From Mucilaginibacter sp. UBA4741 (GTDB lineage Bacteria; Bacteroidota; Bacteroidia; Sphingobacteriales; Sphingobacteriaceae), in the NCBI GenBank assembly GCA_002403905.1, contig DHIR01000023.1:1-28858 (forward strand): DNA of 28,858 nucleotides. Reading direction: 5' to 3'. Both the position numbers and the translations under genes were made by a program. The notes under the pieces are model-generated. The model was not told the origin of the DNA and ran no database searches. It saw nothing but the letters and a program-made list of their open reading frames with translations. This document shows positions 8,186 through 16,541 of this stretch, in pieces. The stretch's first letter is position 1. Each line of letters opens with the position of its first letter.

Positions 8186-8926
8186 GATGTTTTGATTTTA
8201 ATGTTTTATTTAAATGATTAATGTCTACTGAAAACAATTATTTCTTTCTGATACGCCTGGTGATCTTACAATTAGCAGCCACATCGGAAAGAACAAATTG
8301 CATTCTTTCGTACAGCCTGCGTCACAAAATATGCCATAAAATTTCAAGGCCTTTTGTGAGCCTCAAAGTCAAATTTTGAAATTAACTAATTAAAAAAATC
8401 GTTTATAAATGTTAGATCTTACTGAAATATTATTCGTGTTTTAAAATCGCCACGAAAAAAAAGGCTGTTACAAAAGACAAAAAAAAATATTTTTCATAAA
8501 AAATCAGAAATTGGTGTAAAAAACGCTGCCAAATAGAAAATTTACGATTTCTGAGAGCCTAAAACTTCAAAAAGTGATGTAAAATGCAGTTTCGACCGAA
8601 AAATAACGGCTTTTTTTGCCTTCGGCACAAAAAATACCATTTCTAAACTTCAGTTAATATTACCTTAATAAAATAAAATATTTTTTCTGCCAACTTGTCG
8701 CAAACATGACACGGCTGACATTTACTGACAAAATGTACGTAAAACGCCGTTATTTAGGGCCGAAATTACAAAAATGACCATCATCGTATATAAAATCAAC
8801 TAAAACACCCCGTGCCAATTTCATTTAGGCGATATAATGGCATTTTAATTATGATGTTTGTAATAAACAGGAGATATTGTTGAGTAGTTCTCATTTCCCG
8901 GCAATGTTTCGAAATAGAACAAGTGT
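8186..8926. other. Long AT-rich stretch without a recognisable gene
   Basis: These 741 bases between the microprotein ORF and the FucP-type permease hold no ORF of convincing size on either strand. They are rich in A-runs on the plus strand. The one structured part is a TGACA array near 8707-8730. The 5' part should carry the promoter and leader of the microprotein gene; the part next to 8927 is the 3' flank of the permease, where no terminator was found. A noncoding RNA is possible, but no known RNA family was recognised. Confidence 0.5.
8707..8730. promoter_or_regulatory. Phased TGACA repeat array
   Basis: TGACA occurs at 8707, 8716 and 8726, spaced 9 and 10 bases, hence on one face of the helix; the last two read CTGACA. 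On the minus strand this is TGTCA repeated three times, followed 14 bases later by TTGGCAG (8687-8693), which resembles a sigma-54 -24 element but lacks the GC expected at -12. It could be a regulator-binding cluster for a minus-strand transcript. Function is an inference. Confidence 0.35.
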
Positions 8927-10180
8927 TTAAGCATGCGTATTAACTTTATATAATTTAACAGCAAACAACAAGATAAACGCGTAACATATAATTGGCAAAT
9001 AGTAAGCTGTTGCCACATTATGATCGGCAACCAAACCCATCAGGTATGGAAACACCGCGCCGCCTGATACCCCCATTACTATAAACGATGAAGCCTGTTG
9101 CTTATAAGGGCCCAGATCTTTCAACCCTAAACTGTAAATAGTTGGGTACATCACACTAAAAAAGAAATTAAGCACCATTAGCGCTATAAATGACACCCAG
9201 CCAAAAGACTGTGCTATTATTAAACACATGGTAATACTGCCCGTAGCAAAAATAGCCAGGAATGTGTTGGGCCTTATATACCGCAGCAAAAACGCACCCG
9301 AAAAACGGCCGATTGTTTTTAACACCATGCTTAAAGCAAAAAAGTAAGCGGCTTTTTCGGCAGAGAGTTTCATTACCTCTACACCGTATATAATAAAGAA
9401 GGCCCAGGTACCGGCTTGTGCTGCTACATTACAAAACTGTGCCAGTATGGCCCAAACAAAATGCCGGTGCTTAAATAATCCTTTTAGGTTTTGGGGCTTA
9501 GCTTCTATATCCGGTATAATTAATTCAGAGCCGTCTTCGTTTTTTAAACCATGTTCTGTTATAGGTGGAATTTTTAAAAAGAAAAATCCGCACGCTATTA
9601 ATAATATAGCGCATCCAATAATAGTATAAACCACCTTAACCTCATACAGGTCATGCGAGTGCTCCTGCCCTGCTTTTAATATAAAATAGCCGCCAATTAG
9701 CGGGCCCACTATACCACCTATACCGTTGAAGCCCTGCGCAAAATTTAAACGCTGCGCACTTGTTTCCTGGCTACCAAGGCTGGCAACAAATGGATGAGCA
9801 ACAGTTTCGAGCGTGGCCATACCACAAGCCAGTATAAATAGCGATACCCTGAAAAAAGTAAATGATGCCATGTTTGCTGCCGGTATAAATAAAAACGCGC
9901 CGCTTGCAAACAGCAATAAGCCTAGCAACACACCATGTTTATAGCCAAACCTTTTCATGAACAGGCCGGCAGGTATACCCATTACTGCATAAGCGCCAAA
10001 AATAGAAAATTGTATAAGTGTTGATTTTGATTTGCTGATATGCAGCACTTCTTTAAAATGCTTATTCAACACATCGCCCATGGTCATGGATATGCCCCAC
10101 ATCATAAACAGGGTTACTACACATATTAACGTAACCACATATTTACGCTCAGTAAAAGCGTGTTTTGTATTGTTGGGCAC
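8927..10180 (-). CDS. FucP-family sugar:proton symporter
   Basis: This is a 417-residue, 12-helix inner-membrane permease of the major facilitator superfamily, FucP branch (L-fucose, or glucose/galactose in close relatives). The two protonation residues of E. coli FucP (Asp46, Glu135) have counterparts with exactly the same spacing: Asp36 in MGDVLNKHFK and Glu125 in ETVAHPFV. The segment following Glu125, including RLNFAQGFNGIG, also matches the family. The central loop (about 205-235) is hydrophilic. It is a single-gene unit, divergent from the DHA2 pump. A fucosidase gene lies 4 kb away, so fucose is a reasonable substrate, though other sugars cannot be excluded. Confidence 0.9.
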   Translation of the reverse strand: MPNNTKHAFTERKYVVTLICVVTLFMMWGISMTMGDVLNKHFKEVLHISKSKSTLIQFSIFGAYAVMGIPAGLFMKRFGYKHGVLLGLLLFASGAFLFIPAANMASFTFFRVSLFILACGMATLETVAHPFVASLGSQETSAQRLNFAQGFNGIGGIVGPLIGGYFILKAGQEHSHDLYEVKVVYTIIGCAILLIACGFFFLKIPPITEHGLKNEDGSELIIPDIEAKPQNLKGLFKHRHFVWAILAQFCNVAAQAGTWAFFIIYGVEVMKLSAEKAAYFFALSMVLKTIGRFSGAFLLRYIRPNTFLAIFATGSITMCLIIAQSFGWVSFIALMVLNFFFSVMYPTIYSLGLKDLGPYKQQASSFIVMGVSGGAVFPYLMGLVADHNVATAYYLPIICYAFILLFAVKLYKVNTHA

Positions 10181-10320
10181 CTTGGTTTATTTAAGATTAT
10201 AATTGGATATGCTATTTTAAACAAAAAAACCGAATACCGGATTACCCATATTGTTAATTGCATCTAAAATATTTAACAATCAGCATCTTAACCAAAATTA
10301 AGGCTACTAAAGTAATGTAG

Positions 10321-10334
10321 CTTGTAGCTACAAG
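10321..10334. promoter_or_regulatory. Palindromic operator candidate
   Basis: CTTGTAGCTACAAG is a perfect 14-base palindrome in the 262-base divergent region between the FucP-type permease and the DHA2 pump, 109 bases before the pump's ATG. The TTGTA-N2-TACAA core resembles operators of HxlR/DUF24-type repressors such as B. subtilis YodB. No regulator gene is in the window. Confidence 0.4.
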
Positions 10335-10442
10335 ATAAACTGATAAAAAATCATGCTTTATTTTTACAAGTCGCTTTATTTTTTACCGTACCTTTTCAAA
10401 AATTAACATTAAACTCATTTACTATTAATGCGTTAACTCTTT

Positions 10443-11990
10443 ATGGCGACAGTAGCACTACGCAGTACGGCGGGTAAATGGATCATGGTTTCAACCATAT
10501 TGGCATCAGCAATGGCGTTTATTGATGCTACCGCGTTAAATGTTGTTTTACCATCCCTGCAGCAAAGTTTAAAAGCTACTGGTGCCGATCTGTTTTGGAT
10601 ATTAAACGCCTACCTGCTCATGCTGGCCTCGTTGATATTAATAGGCGGCACCATGGGCGATAAGCTGGGCCGTAAAAAGATATTCATGGCCGGCATATTT
10701 ATATTCATATTGGGCTCGGCAGCTTGTGGTATAGCCAGCAGCGTATTGTTATTAGTTGTTTTTAGGGTTTTGCAGGGTATAGGCGGTGCATTAATGATAC
10801 CGGGGAGCTTATCCCTTATTTCATCCTCCATCAACGCCAAAGAACGCGGTAAGGCTATAGGCACCTGGTCGGCATTTACAACGGTGGTAACTATGGGCGG
10901 CCCAATATTAGGCGGCGCTTTGGCCGATGCCGGTTTATGGCGTTATATATTCTTTATTAATGTCCCCATTGGCATAGCCGCATTATTAATGCTTGGTTTT
11001 AAAGTAAAGGAGATAAAAGACGAGGATAATAAAGCCGGCCTTGATTTCTCCGGTGCTATAACAATAGCTTTAGGATTAGCCTTAATAACCTTTGGGTTTT
11101 TGCGGGTACCAACTGTTGGTTTATATAACATACAAGCTTATGGCTCGCTGGCTTTAGGCGTGCTTTTTCTGATCGTATTTATCATCATCGAAATAAAAAG
11201 CACCAACCCAATGATGCCGCTTAAACTATTTGCCAATGCTACTTTTAGCGGGGCCAATTTGCTTACGTTTTTTCTGTATGCGGGATTAGGCGCAGGTATG
11301 CTGTTCCTGTCGCTTAATTTGGTGCAGGTGCAGGGTTACAGCCAACTGCAATCAGGATTAACCTTTTTACCATTTACTGTGTTGATGATAACTATTGCCC
11401 GCTTTGCCGGTAGCCTGGCAGATAAGCATGGGCCACGCCTTTTTTTAGTTTGCGGGCCTGCAATTGCCGGAGCGGGCTTACTCATCCTATCTTTTGTTAA
11501 ACAAACCGGCGGACCAGCAGATTACTGGACTACTTTCTTCCCCGGCGTATTGGTGTTGGGTTTAGGTATGTCGTTTACCGTTGCCCCACTCACTGCCGCG
11601 GTAATGGGTTCGGTAAGCGATCATTTTTCGGGCACGGCATCGGGCATTAATAATGCTATGACGCGCATATCAGGTGTTTTTGCTAACGCGATATTTGGCG
11701 CGCTGGCAGTACTGTTTTTTTCGGGAGCGTTGCAGCAGCAACTCAAGGCAATTCCACTTGATGTAAAGGATAAGCAATTAATAATGCAGCAAGCTACCAA
11801 CCTGGGGAATGCTAAAGTACCTGTCAGCGTTTCAACTACAAACAAACGCATTATTGAGAAAGCCTATCATGCAGGTTTTATAAATGCGTATGCGGGCATT
11901 ATGCGTATATCAGCCGCTCTGGGATTTTTAGGGGCTTTGATGGCGTTGATCTTTATAAGAAATAAAGCAGTAAAAGGGCTTGATGGCTAA
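10443..11990 (+). CDS. DHA2-family (EmrB/QacA) multidrug efflux pump
   Basis: This is a 515-residue inner-membrane exporter with about 14 predicted helices. It shows the MFS drug-exporter signatures: motif D1-like FIDATALNVVLPSL near 26-39, motif A GDKLGRKK in the loop after helix two, motif B RVLQGIGGALMIPGS near 108-122, and motif C MGGPILGGAL near 154-163. It expels drugs or toxic metabolites using the proton gradient; the substrate cannot be told. It has no membrane-fusion protein (EmrA) beside it, so it probably acts alone in the inner membrane. It is the only large plus-strand gene of the left two thirds. It faces the ricin-like gene, stop to stop, with a 14-base gap and no hairpin terminator. 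Confidence 0.93.
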   Translation: MATVALRSTAGKWIMVSTILASAMAFIDATALNVVLPSLQQSLKATGADLFWILNAYLLMLASLILIGGTMGDKLGRKKIFMAGIFIFILGSAACGIASSVLLLVVFRVLQGIGGALMIPGSLSLISSSINAKERGKAIGTWSAFTTVVTMGGPILGGALADAGLWRYIFFINVPIGIAALLMLGFKVKEIKDEDNKAGLDFSGAITIALGLALITFGFLRVPTVGLYNIQAYGSLALGVLFLIVFIIIEIKSTNPMMPLKLFANATFSGANLLTFFLYAGLGAGMLFLSLNLVQVQGYSQLQSGLTFLPFTVLMITIARFAGSLADKHGPRLFLVCGPAIAGAGLLILSFVKQTGGPADYWTTFFPGVLVLGLGMSFTVAPLTAAVMGSVSDHFSGTASGINNAMTRISGVFANAIFGALAVLFFSGALQQQLKAIPLDVKDKQLIMQQATNLGNAKVPVSVSTTNKRIIEKAYHAGFINAYAGIMRISAALGFLGALMALIFIRNKAVKGLDG

Positions 11991-12004
11991 CTATCAGGCA
12001 ATAA

Positions 12005-12505
12005 TTACATAGTAGGCGCCTGCGGATAAATGTTCCACAATTGTTCAGTCGTATTGCGCTTTGCCGCCAATATAATGGCCGAGTTAACCGTACCCTTATT
12101 ATCCGCCGGGGTTACATACAGATCAGTACCTTTTAGTTTGATTAGGTAAGTATCTTTCTTAACAGTTATAAATTCATACTGCTGTTTGGTATCGCCGGAT
12201 ATAAGTGGCTGTTCATCAAACGCAACATCGGCACTTGCCAGCGCAACCGGCTGAAAGGTTTTATGTGTTAACAGGTTTTGCAACTGGTAAGTGTTTTCAT
12301 CTGTCTTTTTAAAGTTCCAGGTCATGCACTTCCAGTTTTCGGGGTAGTAGGCTACCAGTGGGGTACCGTTTTTTGATCCGGCATCTTTTACACGTAAAAG
12401 CATACCTGTCTGCACGTTCTTGATAGCATAATCGCCTTTAATATCCTGCGAAAAAGCGACAAACCAAAAGCTTACAAAAGCTATTAACAGTGATACTTTT
12501 TTCAT
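12005..12505 (-). CDS. Secreted ricin-type beta-trefoil (RICIN) protein
   Basis: This 166-residue protein has a signal peptide (residues 1-19, ending AFSQ) and then one beta-trefoil-like domain. The repeats are YAIKNVQTGMLLRVKD with the following MTWNF, YQLQNLLTHKTF, and the LYVTPADNKG...EQLWNI repeat, with the C-terminal QLW matching the Q-x-W signature. Such domains usually bind carbohydrate; no catalytic domain is attached. It is the last gene of a three-gene operon, 21 bases after the DsrE-like gene, so it may be a periplasmic or cell-surface accessory of that set, or simply cotranscribed. Confidence 0.75.
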   Translation of the reverse strand: MKKVSLLIAFVSFWFVAFSQDIKGDYAIKNVQTGMLLRVKDAGSKNGTPLVAYYPENWKCMTWNFKKTDENTYQLQNLLTHKTFQPVALASADVAFDEQPLISGDTKQQYEFITVKKDTYLIKLKGTDLYVTPADNKGTVNSAIILAAKRNTTEQLWNIYPQAPTM

Positions 12506-12526
12506 AATATTATGTTTTTACAATAA

Positions 12527-12982
12527 CTATGGATGCACGATAGTCCAGCCCTCGTTACCACGGATGATGATCTCGCCGTTACCGCTTGGCACATAGCCTA
12601 TAAAATCAAACAAAGCTGCTTTCTCAATCTTTCTTTCTCTTATGGTATTCTCGCACTCTGCCAATATCACGCCTTTTTTCTGCAAGCCTAATAGCATTGA
12701 TTCATACTTGCCGGATTTTAAAAACATGGTATAACCACCTGCAAACGCAACCAACTCTATCTCTACTTTACCTTTTAAACGCGGATCTTCCAGCGCATTA
12801 TTGATATTACGCAGGGTCATACCAATTTTAGCTGATGCTGTATCATCAACAAAATAAAGAGCTTTGTAGTGCTGTAGTGAAGCTGTTGCTCCTTTAAAAT
12901 CAGCGTTAGATGTTTGCGCTGATGCAGTTTTTACTGCCGCTACAGCTAAAATAATTATAAAGTATTTAAGTAGATTTTTCAT
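12527..12982 (-). CDS. Secreted DsrE-like protein
   Basis: The 151-residue protein has a signal peptide (1-22, KTASAQ) and a DsrE/DsrF-like Rossmann-type domain: ALYFVDD, RNINNAL, VEIELVAFAGGYTMFL, then LQKKGVILAECENTIRER and a C-terminal GNGEIIIRGNEGWTIVHP. DsrE-family proteins in the cytoplasm carry sulfur as a cysteine persulfide. Here the mature protein holds a single cysteine, Cys110, in the segment where a reactive Cys would sit. The TsdA-like cytochrome gene ends 9 bases upstream, so the two are cotranscribed and could share a periplasmic sulfur substrate. Function beyond the fold is an inference. Confidence 0.85.
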   Translation of the reverse strand: MKNLLKYFIIILAVAAVKTASAQTSNADFKGATASLQHYKALYFVDDTASAKIGMTLRNINNALEDPRLKGKVEIELVAFAGGYTMFLKSGKYESMLLGLQKKGVILAECENTIRERKIEKAALFDFIGYVPSGNGEIIIRGNEGWTIVHP

Positions 12983-12991
12983 AATATAAAG

Positions 12992-13885
12992 TTATGCTTT
13001 TTTAGTTATTGATTTTTTCTGAATATAGGCTATTGGTTTATACGGGCCAAATTTATGCTGACTTTGGCTAAATTGATCTGCATAAGGGCCAAACGGGAAG
13101 TCGATAGGTTTTTTACTAATATCTTTCCAATCTTTATGCTGATCAAAATGTGGCCGTGGTTGCGAATTAACAAATGCGGCAACGTTCCAGGCTTCTTCAT
13201 CTGTTAACTGCGGATTTTTGTAGGTAGTGCCAAACGGCATATTGCTCTTAACAAACGCCGCGAAAGTGGTTATCCTATACAAACCAGCCCCATCATTATA
13301 ACTATGTTTACCCCACAAAGGCGGGTAAGTATAAACAGTTTGATCTGCCGATAACAACCCCACGCCTGTTGCGCCGTGGCAAACCTGGCATTTTTGTATA
13401 AATACAGTTTTCCCTTTTATCGGATTAGCCGCTTTATCCATGTAGGCGAGTTTTAACACACTGCTGCCTGCCGATTTTTGCCCTTTTGGTACATCCTTGC
13501 CCAGCCATTTAATATAGGTTATCATGGCTTTCATTTCCCGGCTTCTGGTATCTAAAGTCTTTCCATTTAAGCTGCGTTGAAAGCAGCCGTTTATCCGCCC
13601 CGCTATTGACATTACATTACCCGTGCGTGGCATATACTGCGGATAAGTGGCGGCAGTAGCCATTAAGTTTAATCCGTAGAATTTAGCACCGGCATCGTTA
13701 TGGCAGTTTTGGCAATTCATACCGTTGGTTAAGGCGGCAACTTTTCCTTTCGGGCCTAGATAATAAGCCGTGCGCGCTATCAGATCTTTGCCATATAGCA
13801 ATTCCTTATCGGCAGGGTGTTTGGCGTTCTGTGACCTGGCGATCATCCCACTCAGTAAAAAGAAAATAATAAGCCTAACGCGCAT
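12992..13885 (-). CDS. Dihaem cytochrome c, thiosulfate dehydrogenase (TsdA)-like
   Basis: The 297-residue periplasmic protein (start at the Met of MRVRLIIF; an ATG 7 codons upstream is less fitting) has a signal peptide ending near SQ19. Haem 1 is CQNCH (Cys58-His62), followed by YMPRTGNVMSIAGRINGCF with Cys101 in GCFQRSLNGK, which matches the unusual Cys axial ligand of TsdA. Haem 2 is CQVCH (Cys166-His170), with Lys213 and Met216 in KSNMPFG at the position of TsdA's switching Lys/Met ligands. TsdA joins two thiosulfates to tetrathionate or runs in reverse. First gene of an operon with DsrE-like and ricin-like genes. A related SoxA-like function is possible. Confidence 0.83.
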   Translation of the reverse strand: MRVRLIIFFLLSGMIARSQNAKHPADKELLYGKDLIARTAYYLGPKGKVAALTNGMNCQNCHNDAGAKFYGLNLMATAATYPQYMPRTGNVMSIAGRINGCFQRSLNGKTLDTRSREMKAMITYIKWLGKDVPKGQKSAGSSVLKLAYMDKAANPIKGKTVFIQKCQVCHGATGVGLLSADQTVYTYPPLWGKHSYNDGAGLYRITTFAAFVKSNMPFGTTYKNPQLTDEEAWNVAAFVNSQPRPHFDQHKDWKDISKKPIDFPFGPYADQFSQSQHKFGPYKPIAYIQKKSITKKA

Positions 13886-13912
13886 GGTTATAATTGTCGA
13901 TGGCAAAATAAC

Positions 13913-13941
13913 AAAAAAGCGAATAACCTTTGGCTACCCGC
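13913..13941 (-). terminator. Intrinsic terminator after the fucosidase gene
   Basis: On the minus strand, GCGGGTAGCC-AAA-GGTTATTCGC (13941 to 13919) forms a 10-bp hairpin with three G-U pairs, followed by six T and then GTTATTTTG. It starts 22 bases past the fucosidase stop and separates that gene from the TsdA-like operon, whose promoter must lie within or just past it. Confidence 0.78.
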
Positions 13942-13962
13942 TTTCAATATTTTTAGTGAAGA

Positions 13963-15354
13963 TTAGCGTTGTTCGTTATAAACTTCAAATTCTGATATAG
14001 ATGGTGTACGGTTATAGCCTAAAATTTGTACGCGCACTTTGTTGGCCCATATGCGGTTAAAGCGGTGTACTTTAACGTTCTTGGCTATCTCGCCGTCCAA
14101 TAAAGTTTTCCAGGCACCATCAACATAATATTCTAATTTATACTTGTTAATGTTGGCTCTATTCTCGGCAATTACAATGGTGTTAAATCCGGTTTCGCGT
14201 TTAAAGCTGATCTCTAACCACGGTTGTTTAACAGTAGGGCTTGATGTCCATGAGGTTCTGAAACTATCATCGTTTGCAAAATCGCTGATGTTCATATCAT
14301 CGCTCCAGCTTGAGTTTGCAGGCATATTTTTAGCCAGATTTTGCGATATAATAGGCGCGTCCAGGTCTGGCAATGCGGCAACCGGGCCGCTGTTTTTCCA
14401 GAGTTTGCCAATGGCTTTTAAGCCTTCTAAAGCATTATCATCAAAAAGACCATCACGATTTGGCGCAACGTTCAGTATAAAATTACAACGGTCATTGTTT
14501 AGGGTAATCAACTGGTCATTAACCAATTTAGCAGCATCCTTAACCGGCGTGGTAGGGAAATCAGTTTTCCAGAACCAAGAGCTTTGTATAGGCAAACAAG
14601 CTAATGACGGCATGTAGTTGCTGGCTTTTTCCATGCGTTGACCGGCACCCATTTCGTAAGTTTTAATATCGGTATAGTACAAGCCTTGTCCAGGATATTT
14701 GGCACCGTTCAAATCCATCAATAAACAATCAGGCTGCAGCTTTTTTACCAGGTGATAAATATCCTCAAAAGGCACATCATCATAACTAATTCTTGACCAT
14801 GGGGCATCCCAACCATCAATGATCAACGCTTCAATTTTACCGTATTTGGTTAACAGCTCGGTTATTTGTGTTTTAACCATTTCTATATGGCTTGGCTGTA
14901 TCTGGTTAGGGCGTAGTTTATGGTGCGTATCCAGTATAGAATAATACAGCATCACCTTTAAGCCGTTGGCTCTAAACGCGTCAACATACTCTTTAACCAC
15001 ATCGCGTTTAAGCGGGCTGTTCATTACGTTATAGTCGGTGCTTTTGGTATCCCAGATACAAAAGCCGCTATGGTGTTTGGTGGTTAAACAACCATAGGTC
15101 ATATTGGCTGATTTTGCTGCTTTGGCCCATTGGTCGCAGTTTAATTTGGTGGGATTAAATAATGATGGTGATGCTTCAGGATCAGGCCAGTCAGCATCCG
15201 CATACGTTGGGATGTTAAAGTGGATAAACATACCAAAACGCAGATCAACAAACTGTTGCTGCAGCTTTTTTAAATGCTGTACATCCTGCGCAAAAACCGA
15301 TGAAAGGCTTAACAAAGTAAGCAGCACTACTAATTGTAATTTTTTAAGGATCAT
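13963..15354 (-). CDS. Secreted GH29 alpha-L-fucosidase with C-terminal discoidin-like domain
   Basis: The 463-residue enzyme removes alpha-linked L-fucose from glycans outside the cytoplasm. Signal peptide residues 1-22 end SVFAQ. The GH29 barrel (about 30-335) shows RFGMFIHF near 39, LTTKHHSGFCIW near 89-100, and LIIDGW with the probable nucleophile Asp180. The C-terminal about 120 residues resemble an F5/8 type C (CBM32-like) carbohydrate-binding domain ending ISEFEVYNEQR. The acid/base, which varies between GH29 subfamilies A and B, could not be placed. It appears to be a single-gene unit ended by its own terminator. The FucP-type permease 4 kb away could import the product. Confidence 0.92.
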   Translation of the reverse strand: MILKKLQLVVLLTLLSLSSVFAQDVQHLKKLQQQFVDLRFGMFIHFNIPTYADADWPDPEASPSLFNPTKLNCDQWAKAAKSANMTYGCLTTKHHSGFCIWDTKSTDYNVMNSPLKRDVVKEYVDAFRANGLKVMLYYSILDTHHKLRPNQIQPSHIEMVKTQITELLTKYGKIEALIIDGWDAPWSRISYDDVPFEDIYHLVKKLQPDCLLMDLNGAKYPGQGLYYTDIKTYEMGAGQRMEKASNYMPSLACLPIQSSWFWKTDFPTTPVKDAAKLVNDQLITLNNDRCNFILNVAPNRDGLFDDNALEGLKAIGKLWKNSGPVAALPDLDAPIISQNLAKNMPANSSWSDDMNISDFANDDSFRTSWTSSPTVKQPWLEISFKRETGFNTIVIAENRANINKYKLEYYVDGAWKTLLDGEIAKNVKVHRFNRIWANKVRVQILGYNRTPSISEFEVYNEQR

Positions 15355-15460
15355 GGGGTAATTAATTATATATCCGGGTGATGTATTTTATACTAATTGG
15401 TTTACAAATAACGCATTTGTTGCGCCTGTAAAGTTTTGCATAATAAGCTATTTATTAAGC

Positions 15461-15487
15461 GATATTGGAAAATAGTTATCCAATATC
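15461..15487 (-). other. Perfect 9-bp hairpin after the methyltransferase gene
   Basis: GATATTGGA (15461-15469) and TCCAATATC (15479-15487) are perfect inverted arms around 9 bases, starting 15 bases past the methyltransferase stop. No T-run follows on the minus strand, so it may stabilise the 3' end, terminate weakly, or serve as an operator upstream of the fucosidase. Confidence 0.5.
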
Positions 15488-15502
15488 ATCCTGCGATGCA
15501 TA

Positions 15503-16414
15503 TTAGGCTAAACTTTGGGAAGTTACGAATTTACCAAACTTACTTAGACAATCTTGATCTTCGCAGTTATTTATCAACCACCCCTGCTTACCCACCTCAA
15601 CCGTACAAGGCCCATAACTAAACACCCTTATCATTCTCTTTTTTGCTTCGCGACTTAACTTTTGCAATACATCCTGCAGCATTTTCCCCTCGAACGGCGT
15701 GTACATAAAAAACACGGCACCTGTCGAATAATCAGCATCACTGGCATCGGTATTAATAAATTCGATATTGGTTAAATTAAGACTGGCGGCACAGGTATCT
15801 GCATAGCTACAAAAAGCAGGCTCGAACTCTATGCCTTTTGCTGTTACACCAGTTAACAAATTCACTAAAATACTAACCTGGCCCAGGCCCGAACCGATAT
15901 CAAAGAAAACATCGGTGGATTTAAAATCAGCACGCTTAATTAATTCTAAAATTATACGGGTCGGTGTTTTTTGGTAGAATACCATTTCCGGCTCACGGAC
16001 TATCGTTTCGTCGGGCAGAGATTGATCTATCAGCAAACCATTAAAAAACACATCGAGGTTATCATAGCCAGGTTTATCCTCCAGAAGAAATGAATTTAAA
16101 TCATTATCAAAATATTCGCTGATTTGGTTTAGCAATAATTGCCCTCTTAACTCCCCGGTCGATATCTTAGCACGAAGCTGCCAGAACATTTGGGTATTTA
16201 CAGCTTCCAGATCGTGCTTAACTTTTTCGGCGTATTGCTTCAGAGTAGCTAGCTCGTTAATACCGTCTATCCTATCAATAATATGAAACTCAATATCATC
16301 AATAGCTTGCGCTCTTAAATTGAAATTCTTTTCGTGGTAAAGTCTTTCGTCATTAACGATAGCTTTTATATCATCCAATAGTTCAGCATATAGCTTATTA
16401 TCACTACTTGTCAT
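15503..16414 (-). CDS. SAM-dependent methyltransferase (class I, DOT1-like)
   Basis: From the Met of MTSSDNKLY this is a 303-residue soluble protein; an ATG 13 codons upstream is possible but adds a Cys/Trp-containing tail without likeness. The N-terminal about 130 residues are helical and unassigned. The C-terminal half is a Rossmann methyltransferase: FFDIGSGLGQVSIL is motif I (SAM binding), GIEFEPAF is the acidic strand-two motif, and NTDASDADY with FFMYTPFEG follow as motifs II-III. The spacing is like DOT1-type or small-molecule methyltransferases. The substrate is unknown. It is divergent from the 58-residue peptide gene, 127 bases away, and could act with it; that link is only positional. 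Confidence 0.82.
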   Translation of the reverse strand: MTSSDNKLYAELLDDIKAIVNDERLYHEKNFNLRAQAIDDIEFHIIDRIDGINELATLKQYAEKVKHDLEAVNTQMFWQLRAKISTGELRGQLLLNQISEYFDNDLNSFLLEDKPGYDNLDVFFNGLLIDQSLPDETIVREPEMVFYQKTPTRIILELIKRADFKSTDVFFDIGSGLGQVSILVNLLTGVTAKGIEFEPAFCSYADTCAASLNLTNIEFINTDASDADYSTGAVFFMYTPFEGKMLQDVLQKLSREAKKRMIRVFSYGPCTVEVGKQGWLINNCEDQDCLSKFGKFVTSQSLA

Positions 16415-16528
16415 ATACGATAACCAACACTTTAAACTCTTATATTCAACCAATTAACACTAATTTTTTCTCTGAAATAATTGCAAATAACTAACTTTAT
16501 ATTTAACTTAGTATACAAGTTCAAAATT

Positions 16529-16534
16529 AGGAGG
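16529..16534 (+). promoter_or_regulatory. Strong Shine-Dalgarno sequence
   Basis: AGGAGG, the full consensus, ends 7 bases before the ATG at 16542. No other gene in the window has a comparable site, in keeping with the weak Shine-Dalgarno use of Bacteroidota, so it both fixes this start and makes the peptide gene stand out. Confidence 0.75.
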
Positions 16535-16541
16535 AGTCGTT

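Noticed and set aside
8542..8640. 32-codon minus-strand ORF (MVFFVPKAKKAVIFR...)
   Set aside because: Lies in a low-complexity AT-rich tract, has no ribosome binding site, hydrophobic-helix or domain likeness, and no terminator after it; length is expected by chance.
8802..8818. TTGGCACG on the minus strand, a match to the sigma-54 -24 element
   Set aside because: The invariant GC expected at -12 is replaced by TT, and no gene lies at a suitable distance downstream.
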